Below, one piece after another: positions 25,787 to 34,169 of a stretch of 64,000 nt of DNA; position 1 is the stretch's first letter; each line of letters opens with the position of its first letter. A program made the position numbers and the translations under genes. A model generated the notes under the pieces. It saw only the letters and a list, made by a program, of their open reading frames with translations. It ran no database searches and was not told the origin of the DNA. The stretch is from JBAZLV01 sp964586075 (GTDB lineage: Bacteria; Nitrospirota; UBA9217), in assembly GCA_964586075.1 (NCBI GenBank), contig CAZPGZ010000015.1, positions 16,681 through 80,680 on the forward strand. The letters run 5' to 3'.

Positions 25787-26293
25787 ATGGAAGATCTCAA
25801 AAAAGCGTATAAGCGTGCCGTGATATTAGGTCTCGCGCTGATGGGGAGCGTACTCGCAGCCGCCGGTTTCGTCGAACTTGCCGTAAGCAAGCAGGTTTCT
25901 TTTCCGCATCCGGCGCCCATCTCGCGCGATCAGGCCGAACTGACCGTATATTTTCTGCTGGTTGTGTCCGGCGCGGTCTTTTTCGTAATTAAATACCTGC
26001 AGCAGCATTATCTCCAAGGCAGTCTGATGTTTATGCCGGACGACCGGCAGGCAACGGAAGCCGAGCTGTCCACCGCAAAGCTGCTGACTCTTTTGATTGT
26101 GGTCGTCATGTCTTACCTGCTGTGTGAAGTCCCGATGATTTTCGGTCTGGTGCTCTTTTTTCTGACGGATGGAAATGCTTTATATTTCTATATTTTCATG
26201 GTCATGTCGTTGCTGTTCTTTGCCTTTTATTTTCCCCGGTACCGTCAGTGGGAATCCTGGATGAGAGAAAAGAAAGCAGACCCGGATGCATAG
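25787..26293 (+). CDS. Four-helix membrane protein of unknown function
   Basis: A 168-residue protein starting at an ATG with AAGGAGA seven bases upstream. Four hydrophobic helices are predicted near residues 10-30, 50-68, 95-117 and 120-145, with a charged C-terminal tail (ESWMREKKADPDA). No family was recognised. It lies between the divergent corrinoid activator and the NlpC/P60 lipoprotein, 37 bases before the latter, so the two may be co-transcribed. Confidence 0.7.
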   Translation: MEDLKKAYKRAVILGLALMGSVLAAAGFVELAVSKQVSFPHPAPISRDQAELTVYFLLVVSGAVFFVIKYLQQHYLQGSLMFMPDDRQATEAELSTAKLLTLLIVVVMSYLLCEVPMIFGLVLFFLTDGNALYFYIFMVMSLLFFAFYFPRYRQWESWMREKKADPDA

Positions 26294-26330
26294 CACAAAA
26301 CATGATTAGAAAAACGCGGGATTGCCGGAT

Positions 26331-26804
26331 ATGGGTTTAAAGCCTTGGAGAACATACTCGTTCTGTATGTTCGTTTTTTTGTTGGTTGGCTGTGCTTCCG
26401 CCCCGGTACAACAAATAACCGGCTATACTCCAGCCATCGGGGAACGGGCCGCACGAACGGCGGTATCCATGATCGGCATGCCTTACAAATATCAGGGAGA
26501 CAGCCCGGAAGGCTTTGACTGCAGCGGATTGGTCCGCTACAGCTATTTAACTGCCGGCCTGGATGCTCCGCATGGAACAAAAGACTTGAAAAACGTTACC
26601 CGGCAGGTTGAAAACCGGAACTTGCAGAAGGGTGATTTGCTTTTTTTTGATGAAAAAGGCGGGAAATACTCGCACGTCGGTATTTACATCGGGAGCCAGT
26701 ATTTTGTGCACGCACCAAGCAGCGGCAAAAAAGTCCGGAAAAACAGCCTCACTGACCCCTACTGGAAGAGACATTTCGTTGAAGCACGACGGTTTTACAA
26801 TTGA
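26331..26804 (+). CDS. NlpC/P60-family lipoprotein endopeptidase
   Basis: A 157-residue envelope enzyme. A lipoprotein signal ends at LLVG-C21, so the mature protein would be lipid-anchored. The NlpC/P60 domain has catalytic Cys64 (GFDCSGLVRY), His115 (YSHVGIYIG) and a third polar residue at His127 (YFVHAPSSG). Such enzymes cut the gamma-D-Glu-meso-DAP bond in peptidoglycan stem peptides, agreeing with the meso-DAP-type MurE in this genome. The exact start (ATG 26331 or TTG 26322) is not settled because neither has a ribosome site. Confidence 0.9.
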   Translation: MGLKPWRTYSFCMFVFLLVGCASAPVQQITGYTPAIGERAARTAVSMIGMPYKYQGDSPEGFDCSGLVRYSYLTAGLDAPHGTKDLKNVTRQVENRNLQKGDLLFFDEKGGKYSHVGIYIGSQYFVHAPSSGKKVRKNSLTDPYWKRHFVEARRFYN

Positions 26805-26850
26805 CTCATCCGCAATCCGGTTTCTTACACCCTCCGAAAAAGCGTCACTG

Positions 26851-27516
26851 CTATTTCTTCATTGATTCCGCGTACCGCTTAAGTTCCTTGTAAAAATCCT
26901 TGCCCATGAATGTTTCGATCGTCTTTTTAAGGCTTTTGTACATCGGATCTCCGGCAGGATGCTTCATGCAGGGAATATGGTCCAGGTAGGGCGTGTTCTG
27001 GATGGAAAGGACCTGCCTGCCGTCCTCTGTGGAATAAAACGAAAGCGGGTACTGTACGCAGTCTGCAAATTTGAATTCTTCCCAGACCATTCCTTTTTCC
27101 ATGGCATAGGTGTGCACGGCGCAGTAACGCAATCCCTCCGGGGTAGTATAGAGTAGCGAACAATCATTGTTAAACAGCAAAACGCACCGGAACTCTTTGC
27201 CGCCGAAGTTCCTTCTGATTGCCTGCGCTTCGTCTTCGTGGATTACGCACCCCATGGGGCATTGCTTGGAGCAGATGCCGAGCACGGAACCATTTTTTCT
27301 GATTGCCTCGCGATTTTCGGGGGAGAGATAGGACAGAATGCCTTCAAGGTGGTCTTCAATTTTTTTTGCTTCCTGCTCCGGCACGATGCAGGAACGGTAG
27401 CAGCACTGGGATTTGCAACCGTATTTCTCGACGTCACACCCGTAGGGGCGGGTGAAAATCTCCGGATTCACGAGAACTGAAGCAATTTCAACAAAACCAC
27501 TCTCTGCAGAAGACAT
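26851..27516 (-). CDS. Cys-rich DUF3109/YkgJ-like protein
   Basis: A 221-residue cytoplasmic protein with many cysteines: YGCDVEKYGCKSQCCYRSC near residues 26-44, CSKQCPMGC near 80, C...C in the middle, and CVQYPLSF and PCMKHP toward the end. The arrangement resembles the zinc- or iron-chelating DUF3109/YkgJ group, whose function is not known. The ATG at 27516 follows GGGAGG. The 27.5-27.8 kb region upstream contains GC-rich inverted repeats that could form structured RNA. The assignment to a family is by pattern only. Confidence 0.55.
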   Translation of the reverse strand: MSSAESGFVEIASVLVNPEIFTRPYGCDVEKYGCKSQCCYRSCIVPEQEAKKIEDHLEGILSYLSPENREAIRKNGSVLGICSKQCPMGCVIHEDEAQAIRRNFGGKEFRCVLLFNNDCSLLYTTPEGLRYCAVHTYAMEKGMVWEEFKFADCVQYPLSFYSTEDGRQVLSIQNTPYLDHIPCMKHPAGDPMYKSLKKTIETFMGKDFYKELKRYAESMKK

Positions 27517-27869
27517 AAACAACCTCCCGGGAAAAGCTATGGTGTGCCGTGCCGGCCGCGCAGCGCAATTCGTGACGTCTGAAAAACGGTTGGACGATGG
27601 GTCGGCAGCTGTTTCCCGGCCTTCACTCGCCTCTGTTCAGGCGCCCGGGCTTCCTCAAAAGCCTCTGCATACCCGGCGAAGCAACGCATTGTAAGACTAT
27701 CCGGACGGCTTGTAAAGTTTTTTTTCCGCAGCCTCAGTTTTTACTTGCATTTGATGAAAAAAAGAGTATATTGCGCAACAAAAAATGAACGCGGAGACGT
27801 TGCTGCGGGCCTCGCAGGGAGCGGCTGAAATCGACTTTGAAAAAAAATGAGCGCGTTTCATTTTTATTC

Positions 27870-27898
27870 TTGACAAAGAGTAGTATTTTTGATAAATG
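27870..27898 (+). promoter_or_regulatory. Predicted sigma70-type promoter of the speDEA operon
   Basis: TTGACA (27870-27875), 17 bases, TAAATG (27893-27898). The -35 is consensus and the -10 partial; a start near 27905 gives a leader of about 145 bases. Confidence 0.5.
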
Positions 27899-27922
27899 GA
27901 AACTAAAATGTGTGTGGGTTGG

Positions 27923-28012
27923 CGCCGTCGGAAGTTTCGGCGGATTTGATTCGGACACTAGCCCTTCCGTAAGAACGGAAGGCGGTGCTCGCAGAATCCC
28001 GGCAATACCGGG
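27923..28012 (+). promoter_or_regulatory. Structured 5' leader of speD (three hairpins)
   Basis: Three consecutive stems: CGCCG/CGGCG (27923-27927 with 27938-27942), an 8-bp perfect hairpin CCTTCCGT-AAGA-ACGGAAGG (27963-27982), and CCCGG-CAATA-CCGGG (27998-28012). They end 22 bases before the speD ribosome site. The density suggests a regulatory RNA, possibly polyamine- or SAM-responsive, but it matches no riboswitch class I know. Confidence 0.45.
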
Positions 28013-28048
28013 AAGCATGCTCGGCGGGCGGAGAAGGAGGCAAACAGG

Positions 28049-28477
28049 TTGCACGCGTTGGGTACCCACTTGTTGTTAGAGTTGCGGGATTGCAACCCCA
28101 AGACCCTCAGTAATCTGGAATTTGTGCAGGAAACTCTCAAAAATGCCGCGCTTGAGGCAAAGGCGACGATTGTAGAAGTCGCTTTCCACGAATTCAGCCC
28201 CTTTGGCATCAGCGGGATGGTCGTCATTGCTGAATCCCACCTTGCCATCCACACCTGGCCGGAATACGGCTATGCAGCAGTCGATGTCTTCACCTGCGGA
28301 GACCTGATTGATCCCCGGGTTGCCGCTCAATACCTCATTGAAAAATTCGAATCCGGAAACCCCTCCATCGTCGAGATGAAGCGGGGTATTCTGGGCAACG
28401 AAAAGCTTCCCCACAAGGCACAGCCAGGAGAATCTCTCAAGCATGATAGAACCGAAGAGCTACAAGTGGTTCATTGA
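28049..28477 (+). CDS. speD: S-adenosylmethionine decarboxylase proenzyme (class 1B)
   Basis: A 142-residue proenzyme that self-cleaves between Glu62 and Ser63 (AESHLAIHTWPE) to create the pyruvoyl group, then makes decarboxylated SAM for spermidine synthesis. Ser63, His68 and Cys83 are at the positions known from the Thermotoga and Bacillus enzymes. It starts at a TTG with AAGGAGG eight bases upstream. Its last 35 bases overlap the start of speE, and speA follows, so the three form a polyamine operon. Confidence 0.95.
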   Translation: MHALGTHLLLELRDCNPKTLSNLEFVQETLKNAALEAKATIVEVAFHEFSPFGISGMVVIAESHLAIHTWPEYGYAAVDVFTCGDLIDPRVAAQYLIEKFESGNPSIVEMKRGILGNEKLPHKAQPGESLKHDRTEELQVVH

Positions 28478-29363
28478 GTACACGAGCCCTGAAGAGGGCC
28501 ATCTGCACGGCATCCGCATGATCCATTATGCAAACCAGACGAAATACCAGCGTATGGAAATCATGGACAGCGGAAGCTACGGGAGATGCCTCGTCCTGGA
28601 CGGCAAAATGCAGTCGTCCTTGACCGACGAGTTCATTTATCATGAGGCCCTGGTTCATCCGGCGCTCCTCACCCATCCGAACCCCAAAAGGGTCTTTATC
28701 GTGGGAGGAGGCGAGGGCGCCACGCTTCGCGAGGTATTGCGTCATAAAAGCGTGGAATACTGCATGATGGTGGACATCGACCAGGAAGTGGTTGAAAAAT
28801 CCAAGGAACTTCTCCCGGAGTGGCATCAGGGGGCCTTCGATGATCCCCGGACCGATCTCAGATTCATGGACGCCAGGAAGTATCTTGAAGAGACGACCGA
28901 CACCTATGATGCGATCATTATTGATATATCGGAGCCTGTTGAAGAGGGGCCTGCCTATCTCCTGTTCACGCGGGAGTTCTATGAAATCGTAAAAGAGCGG
29001 CTCAGCCCGGACGGGACCATATCGCTCCAGGCAGGAACAACGGCCCTGCACCAGCTGCTGAATTTTACCGCGGTCAATAAAACCTTAAGTGCTGTTTTCC
29101 CCGTAGTCTGCCCGTATAACGTCTCAATACCTTCTTTCGGTCTTCCGTGGGGGTTCACCCTAGCTTCCAAGAACATCGATCCGAGCAAATTCGATCCCAA
29201 GGAACTGGACACCATGATCAAAAAGCGGATCAAGGGTGAAAACCGATATTATGACGGCATTACCAACCAGGGCATGTACATGTTGCCCAAGCATATTCGC
29301 AAGGCTTTGGCTGCAGAAACCAGGATCATAGAGGACAACGCACCCCTCTTTACGTACCATTAG
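28443..29363 (+). CDS. speE: Spermidine synthase (polyamine aminopropyltransferase)
   Basis: A 306-residue SAM-fold enzyme transferring the aminopropyl group from decarboxylated SAM to putrescine. Family motifs are YQRMEIMDSGSYGRCLVLDG near the N-terminus, VGGGEGATLREVLRH (the SAM-binding glycine loop), DIDQEVVEKSKELLP and IIDISEP with the catalytic Asp region. The ATG overlaps speD by 35 bases and has AGGAG about 13 bases upstream. Substrate putrescine would arise from the arginine made available by the next gene plus agmatine processing elsewhere. Confidence 0.95.
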   Translation: MIEPKSYKWFIEYTSPEEGHLHGIRMIHYANQTKYQRMEIMDSGSYGRCLVLDGKMQSSLTDEFIYHEALVHPALLTHPNPKRVFIVGGGEGATLREVLRHKSVEYCMMVDIDQEVVEKSKELLPEWHQGAFDDPRTDLRFMDARKYLEETTDTYDAIIIDISEPVEEGPAYLLFTREFYEIVKERLSPDGTISLQAGTTALHQLLNFTAVNKTLSAVFPVVCPYNVSIPSFGLPWGFTLASKNIDPSKFDPKELDTMIKKRIKGENRYYDGITNQGMYMLPKHIRKALAAETRIIEDNAPLFTYH

Positions 29364-29368
29364 AGGCC

Positions 29369-30853
29369 ATGAATCCTCCTCCTTCCCGTTTTGAGGATGA
29401 ACAATTCCGCACTCCGCTGTTTGACGCGATGGTCAACCTTGCGGAGAGCCGTAAAGTATCCTTTCATACCCCCGGACATAAGAGCGGCAAAGGCATATCG
29501 ACCCGTTTCCGTAAATTCGTCGGCCACCGCATCTTTTCCATTGACCTCACGACTCTCGATGAAGTCGACTCACTCCAGAACCCGACCGGAGTCATCAAGG
29601 AAGCTCAGGAACTGGCCGCGAAAGCCGCAGGAGCAGACCGGTCCTATTTCCTTGTAAACGGAACCACCGTCGGAAACCATGCCATGGTTGCTTCCACGAC
29701 GGGACCCGGCGACAAAGTGCTTATCGCAAGAAACTGCCACCGGTCGGTGCTCACCGGACTGATCGTGAGCGGAGCACAGCCGATTTTTTTCCAGCCGATT
29801 TTTGACCGGGATCTCAAGCTCACCCTGAATATGACCTTCGAGACCGTTAAACAAGCCATAGACGAAAATCCCGGCGCACGGGCGCTGCTGATCACAAGCC
29901 CGAACTACTACGGCCTCTGCGCAGACATCGAAAAAATCATTCCCTATACGCATGAGAAGGGGCTTATCGTGCTCATGGACGAAGCACACGGCCCACACCT
30001 CAAATTCAATCCGAAATTGCCGAAATGCGCCTTGGAAACAGGCGCAGACATGTGCGTCCAGTCAACCCATAAAATCGTCGGGGGCATGACCCAAGCCTCC
30101 ATGCTGCACGCAAATACCGGGCGGATCAATATCGATGATGTCACCAACACCCTCAAGCTGCTCCAGACCACCAGCCCGTCGTACATTCTGATGGCTTCTC
30201 TTGACCTCGCCCGCATGCAAATGGCCACGGAAGGCAAAAAACTGTTAAACCGGACCATAAAACTGGCGGAAGAGGCCCGTGCAGAAATCAACAAAATTCC
30301 CGGCATCTCCTGTTTCAGCAAGGAACGGGCAAAGCAATCCGGGATGGCCGATATGGACGTCACCAAGCTGACCATTACCGTTTCCGACCTGGGACTGTCG
30401 GGCTATACCGTCTCCCAGATGCTCAACACCCGCTTCGACATTCAGGTCGAGATGGCGGATCCCTTCCATGTGCTCGTAATCGTGTCCATCGGAGACCGGC
30501 AGGACGACCTGAACCGGCTTGTGGACGCGCTCCGCCAGATTGCCGCAGAAACCGGCCTTCAGGGAACCCTGTTACCGCTCGACAAGGTCCATCCGCCGGT
30601 TCTTCAGAACCGCTTTGCCATGACCCCGCGCGAAGCGTTTTACTACGATACCGAGATGGTAGGCATTAATCAGGCAATCGGCAGAGTCTCCGCTGAAATC
30701 GTGACTGTTTATCCTCCCGGCATCCCGCTGCTCGTTCCCGGTGAAGAAATTTCACAGGATGCCATCGATTATCTCAGGAACATGGCCGGCCTCGGTGCCA
30801 TCATAGACGGAATGAACGAAAACAATTCCCTGGTACGCGTGGTAAAAACATAG
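29369..30853 (+). CDS. speA: Arginine (Orn/Lys/Arg family) decarboxylase, PLP fold-type I
   Basis: A 494-residue decarboxylase of the short Bacillus SpeA type. The N-terminal HTPGHKSGKG motif, the PLP-binding STHK with Lys235, and Asp204/His207 in MDEAHGPH are all present, and the C-terminal small domain is complete. It begins 6 bases after the speE stop. Arginine decarboxylation to agmatine is the likely reaction because the operon also makes spermidine; lysine or ornithine cannot be excluded from sequence alone. Agmatine-to-putrescine enzymes are not in the window. Confidence 0.9.
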   Translation: MNPPPSRFEDEQFRTPLFDAMVNLAESRKVSFHTPGHKSGKGISTRFRKFVGHRIFSIDLTTLDEVDSLQNPTGVIKEAQELAAKAAGADRSYFLVNGTTVGNHAMVASTTGPGDKVLIARNCHRSVLTGLIVSGAQPIFFQPIFDRDLKLTLNMTFETVKQAIDENPGARALLITSPNYYGLCADIEKIIPYTHEKGLIVLMDEAHGPHLKFNPKLPKCALETGADMCVQSTHKIVGGMTQASMLHANTGRINIDDVTNTLKLLQTTSPSYILMASLDLARMQMATEGKKLLNRTIKLAEEARAEINKIPGISCFSKERAKQSGMADMDVTKLTITVSDLGLSGYTVSQMLNTRFDIQVEMADPFHVLVIVSIGDRQDDLNRLVDALRQIAAETGLQGTLLPLDKVHPPVLQNRFAMTPREAFYYDTEMVGINQAIGRVSAEIVTVYPPGIPLLVPGEEISQDAIDYLRNMAGLGAIIDGMNENNSLVRVVKT

Positions 30854-30878
30854 TTTTCCCGTCTGAAGGAGCACATAC

Positions 30879-31505
30879 ATGATGCGGCGTCTTCGCAAGT
30901 ATTTCGTGCAAAGTCTTATCTGCCTTATTACCGCACTTCTGTTCCTGCCTGTTCATGCCTCCGCAGAAAACAAGACTCCCTGCATCCTGGACGATGAAGA
31001 ATATTCCGTTATTGCCGCAGTATTGTTTCGTGCGGAGCACAATATGGCTGCGCTCAAAAACAAGCCGTACTCTGGACACTATCGAGACCTTGACGGCATC
31101 CCCTCTTCCTTTATTTTGCTCTCCGATGTAACCCGGCAGGAAAAGTTGGACAATCCTGCAGCGGACGCAGTCATGATTGCAGACTATAATCGGAAGAATG
31201 CCGACATTTGCAGCATTGACAAAAAAAGGCTGCAAGCCCTTGTTCCGGAAAAGAGCAGAATCAGCTTTATCAGTCCGGGAGCGTGGAGGAAGAACAGGGA
31301 GGAATCCCTTCGGAATCAGTCCCTGTCTTCCGGCCTCACCTCTGTTTCCCGGCCCGGTTTTAATGCAGATAAGACCCGTGCCGTTATACAGATAAACCAT
31401 ATTGCCGATTTTGAAATGGGCGCCGGCTATCTGGTGTATCTGAAAAAAACGCCCTCGGACAACGTGTGGATTCTTACCGGCGCTGTGCTGAACCGCAGAT
31501 ATTGA
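30879..31505 (+). CDS. Exported protein of unknown function
   Basis: A 208-residue protein with a clear Sec signal (MMRRLRKYFVQ..., hydrophobic core 12-25, cleavage after HASA). The mature part has a single Cys near its start, a DDEEYSVIAAVLF helix and a C-terminal strand set ending VYLKKTPSDNVWILTGAVLNRRY. No family was recognised. It lies 25 bases after speA with an AAGGAG ribosome site, so it may belong to the speDEA transcript, although a role in polyamine metabolism is not evident. Confidence 0.7.
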   Translation: MMRRLRKYFVQSLICLITALLFLPVHASAENKTPCILDDEEYSVIAAVLFRAEHNMAALKNKPYSGHYRDLDGIPSSFILLSDVTRQEKLDNPAADAVMIADYNRKNADICSIDKKRLQALVPEKSRISFISPGAWRKNREESLRNQSLSSGLTSVSRPGFNADKTRAVIQINHIADFEMGAGYLVYLKKTPSDNVWILTGAVLNRRY

Positions 31506-31691
31506 TCAACTTGTTTGCGATATGGTGCAGAGATTGAAAGCATATGGTTTTATCCTCGACATATGAAGCGCTTCAAATCTTGACGACGCCGGAACCATTG
31601 ATTATACTGTAAAAAAATAGCGCAAAACCTATGACGGCGGCGGTACAGACAGAGCAGGAAAACCGACTGCCGTGTATACAGGAGCATGCAC

Positions 31692-32162
31692 ATGAAGCAG
31701 GGCATACTGGTACCTTTTGATGGTTCGGCTAATGCCGTCGAAGCAGTGCGAGTGGCAATTGAAATGGCCAAAGTTTTTAAAGAAAAAATTACGTTGCTCA
31801 ATGTCCAGCACAGCTATGAGACACTGCACACCAAAATGTTTTTTGACAAAGTGCAGATCCATGATTATCAGCTGCAGCAGGCAGAGGAAATAATGCGTCC
31901 GGCACTGGATGTTCTCAAACAGTCCGGCGTTGACTTTACCAGCAAGATGCGGGTCGGAGATCCGCGCGACCAGATCATCAGGGAGGCTCAAAGCGACTGC
32001 GAGCAGGGAAAGGCCTGCATGCTCCAGGGTATGCGATGGGTCGTAATGGGGTCTAGGGGCCTGAATGCTTTTCTGGGAAGCGTAATGGGCAGTGTGAGCA
32101 TGGGAGTCTTACATGGGGCGCCCTGCCCGGTTGTGATTGTTCCTTATTCCTGCCAGACCTGA
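31692..32162 (+). CDS. Universal stress protein (single UspA domain)
   Basis: A 156-residue Usp. It begins MKQGILVPFDGSANA, has the middle hinge FTSKMRVGDPRDQIIREA, and carries the ATP-loop pattern MGSRGLNAFLGSVMGSVSMG followed by PCPVVIVPY, so it belongs to the nucleotide-binding subgroup. The ATG at 31692 has GGAG seven bases upstream; an ATG two codons earlier is too close to it. It is monocistronic. It differs from the tandem Usp at 8 kb, which lacks the intact loop. Confidence 0.92.
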   Translation: MKQGILVPFDGSANAVEAVRVAIEMAKVFKEKITLLNVQHSYETLHTKMFFDKVQIHDYQLQQAEEIMRPALDVLKQSGVDFTSKMRVGDPRDQIIREAQSDCEQGKACMLQGMRWVVMGSRGLNAFLGSVMGSVSMGVLHGAPCPVVIVPYSCQT

Positions 32163-32167
32163 CGGAG

Positions 32168-32240
32168 ATACGAAAACATCTCATAAACAGGAGCCAGACA
32201 CCTTGCGTAACAAAACTGATCCGGCTTCCTGTTTTCGTAT
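32168..32240. repeat. 11-bp inverted repeat downstream of the Usp gene
   Basis: ATACGAAAACA (32168-32178) and TGTTTTCGTAT (32230-32240) are perfect inverted copies 51 bases apart; shorter matching segments (AACAGGA, CAGACA) lie between or beside them. It may be a weak terminator or a remnant of two inverted sequence copies. Confidence 0.45.
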
Positions 32241-32326
32241 GTCTGAAATTCTTCTTACTATGCAAAATAAAAAAACATCTCTCCGGCAAACCTAAAAATC
32301 TATATGCATCCAGCAAGAGGGAAGAA

Positions 32327-32986
32327 ATGAACGTTATTCTTTTTGGTGCAACAGGCATGATCGGCCAGGGTGTTTTACGGGAATGTCTGCTCAATCCCGA
32401 TATAGATGGTATTTTAGCCATCGTCCGGACCCCAACAGGACAGCAGCATGAAAAACTCAAAGAGATCAAGCACGAAAATTTCCTGGATTTCTCCGGAATC
32501 AGTGAAGAGCTCAGGGGTTATGACGCCTGTTTTTTCTGCCTCGGTGTTTCCACGGCAGGGAGAAGCAGGCTCGATTATCTGCAGACAACCTACGATATTA
32601 CCCTGGCGGCCGCGCAGATTCTGGCTAATTTGAACCGGGACATGGTGTTTATTTATGTATCAGGCGCGGGAACGGACAGTACCGAAAACAGCCGCGCCAT
32701 GTGGGCCCGGGTAAAAGGCCGGACTGAGAATGCGCTGCTCCGGCTGCCATTCAGGGAAGCGTATATGTTCCGACCGGCGTTTATCCAGCCCCTGCATGGC
32801 GCTGTCTCAAAAACAACGCTTTACAGAATATTGTATGCGGTACTCGCCCCTTTTTTTCCGGTTTTGCGGCTGCTCTTTCCCCGAAAAATTACAACGACAG
32901 AACAACTCGGTCGTGCAATGGTCAGAGTCGCTCAATGCGGCTTTCCCAGTCCGGTACTTGAGAGCGAAGACATTAACGCTGTTTAA
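32327..32986 (+). CDS. NAD(P)-binding atypical SDR / epimerase-like protein
   Basis: A 219-residue Rossmann protein with the nucleotide loop FGATGMIGQGVLREC (5-19), a DYDACFFCLGVSTAG-like strand and loop, and YVSGAGTDSTENSR followed by MWARVKGRTENAL, where the Lys lies in the usual active-site helix but the Tyr is not obvious. The family occurs widely as oxidoreductases of unknown substrate. It ends 29 bases before the Tat-exported nitroreductase, which could make the two a small redox unit. Confidence 0.75.
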   Translation: MNVILFGATGMIGQGVLRECLLNPDIDGILAIVRTPTGQQHEKLKEIKHENFLDFSGISEELRGYDACFFCLGVSTAGRSRLDYLQTTYDITLAAAQILANLNRDMVFIYVSGAGTDSTENSRAMWARVKGRTENALLRLPFREAYMFRPAFIQPLHGAVSKTTLYRILYAVLAPFFPVLRLLFPRKITTTEQLGRAMVRVAQCGFPSPVLESEDINAV

Positions 32987-33015
32987 AAATAAGAGCGGTG
33001 TCGAAGGAGGCTTCC

Positions 33016-33708
33016 ATGAAGCGACAGGTAAGCAGAAGGAACTTCTTAAAAACCGCTGCAACTGCAGGAATAGTGCTTTCAGCTGGCACCGGCTTAGGAG
33101 AAAGCGGAAGAACTATTCTCGCAAAGGAGGTGCTGACCGACAAGCCTTCGCAATCATCAGCCGAAATCGCCGATGCCCTGCAGAGCCTGCTTCAGAAGAG
33201 GCGTTCTGTCAGGGAATTCAGACCGGAACCCCTTCCTCCGGCAATCATCTCACGCCTGCTCTGGTCGGCATTCGGGATCAACCGCCCGGACGGAAAACGC
33301 ACCGCTCCTTCTGCCCGAAATCGCCGGGAAATAGATATTTACATTGCGACTTCAAACGGCCTTTCCTTATATGATGCAAAAGAAAACACGGTGAAGCTGA
33401 TCCTGCCGCAAGACATCAGAGAAATCACCGGCACCCAATCCTATGTCGGACAGGCCCCTCTCAATCTTGTTTACGTCGCTGACATTACAAGAATGGGCGC
33501 GACGACAAATGAAGAAAAGATTTTTTATTCGGCCGCCAATTCGGGATTTATCTGTCAGAATGTGTATTTGTTTTGTGCTGCCGAGGGTCTGGGAACCACG
33601 GTGCGGGCGGCCATCAACAAGCCGCTTCTGGCGCAGACAATGAAGCTGCGGCCCGATCAAATAATCACGCTCGCGCAGTCTGTCGGATATCCCAAAACAG
33701 GGGTCTGA
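33016..33708 (+). CDS. Tat-exported nitroreductase-family flavoprotein
   Basis: A 230-residue protein. It opens with a twin-arginine signal (VSRRNFLKTAATAG), so the folded, FMN-loaded enzyme would be sent to the periplasm. The nitroreductase domain starts at LLQKRRSVREFRPEPLPP and has RTAPSARNRREIDIYI, the GQAPLNLVYVAD strand and the CQNVYLFCAAEGLGT helix. The family fits SagB/ThcOx-like and periplasmic nitroreductases that reduce small organics. The ATG at 33016 follows GAAGGAGG; the GTG six codons upstream is less favoured. Confidence 0.88.
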   Translation: MKRQVSRRNFLKTAATAGIVLSAGTGLGESGRTILAKEVLTDKPSQSSAEIADALQSLLQKRRSVREFRPEPLPPAIISRLLWSAFGINRPDGKRTAPSARNRREIDIYIATSNGLSLYDAKENTVKLILPQDIREITGTQSYVGQAPLNLVYVADITRMGATTNEEKIFYSAANSGFICQNVYLFCAAEGLGTTVRAAINKPLLAQTMKLRPDQIITLAQSVGYPKTGV

Positions 33709-33810
33709 ACGGCGCTTGCGGAAGCCATACTGTTTTTTTCTGAGCGCTGTTCAAAGAAAGTGGTCGACCAGCCTCTTCTGATGGCAGTTCCTTCGCAGTT
33801 CCGATTGCAG

Positions 33811-34029
33811 TTATGCCGGTATGTTCACACTGCAAACAACATGTTCCCTGCTCTCAATCGTTACGGTCAGATCATCAAATATTCCGGCTTTGTAATCCCG
33901 GAGCGTCGTACGGACAAGATCCTGCACCAGTATCCACTCGTCACCATGTAATGCATAGGGAGACCGGATGACGATACAGTGCTGATTCTTTCCGCTCAGC
34001 ATGTTGTTCCCTTTCCCTTCGCTGTCCAT
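33811..34029 (-). CDS. Small hypothetical protein (72 residues)
   Basis: An open frame of 72 codons on the minus strand with AGAGGAG just upstream of its ATG, lying opposite weaker plus-strand frames. The protein is acidic and mixed (CIVIRSPYALHGDEWILVQDLVRT, then DDLTVTIESREHVVCSV) with no membrane segment. No homologue was recognised. The ribosome site and composition favour a real gene, but it could be chance. Confidence 0.4.
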   Translation of the reverse strand: MDSEGKGNNMLSGKNQHCIVIRSPYALHGDEWILVQDLVRTTLRDYKAGIFDDLTVTIESREHVVCSVNIPA

Positions 34030-34101
34030 ACACTCCTCTTTTCAGTGACACGTATCAGCAAGCGTGCAAACAATCTCACGGAGTTGCCGGTCTGAATCTC
34101 C

Positions 34102-34130
34102 TTGCACCGTACTGCAGAACGTACTATAAT
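34102..34130 (+). promoter_or_regulatory. Predicted sigma70-type promoter of the LysR gene
   Basis: TTGCAC (34102-34107), 17 bases, perfect TATAAT (34125-34130), 40 bases before the LysR start. The CTGCAG-centred near-palindrome in the spacer (34109-34121) could be a regulator site. Confidence 0.65.
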
Positions 34131-34169
34131 TCAAATCAATTATTTTTAATATAACGATAAACTTAATTT

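Larger units (their letters stand above)
27517..28048. other. Divergent intergenic region with speD promoters and structured leader
   Basis: 532 bases between the Cys-rich gene (minus) and speD (plus). The left part (27590-27700) has GC-rich inverted repeats, for example CGCCT/AGGCG around 27650-27665. In the middle, TTGCAT and TATATT (about 27749-27775) form a possible first promoter, followed by a 21-codon open frame (27785-27850). The second, stronger promoter and three hairpins lie to the right and are listed separately. No tRNA or recognised riboswitch class was found. Confidence 0.5.

Noticed and set aside
33760..33951. 63-codon plus-strand frame after the nitroreductase
   Set aside because: Overlaps the minus-strand frame that has a ribosome site; composition is poor.
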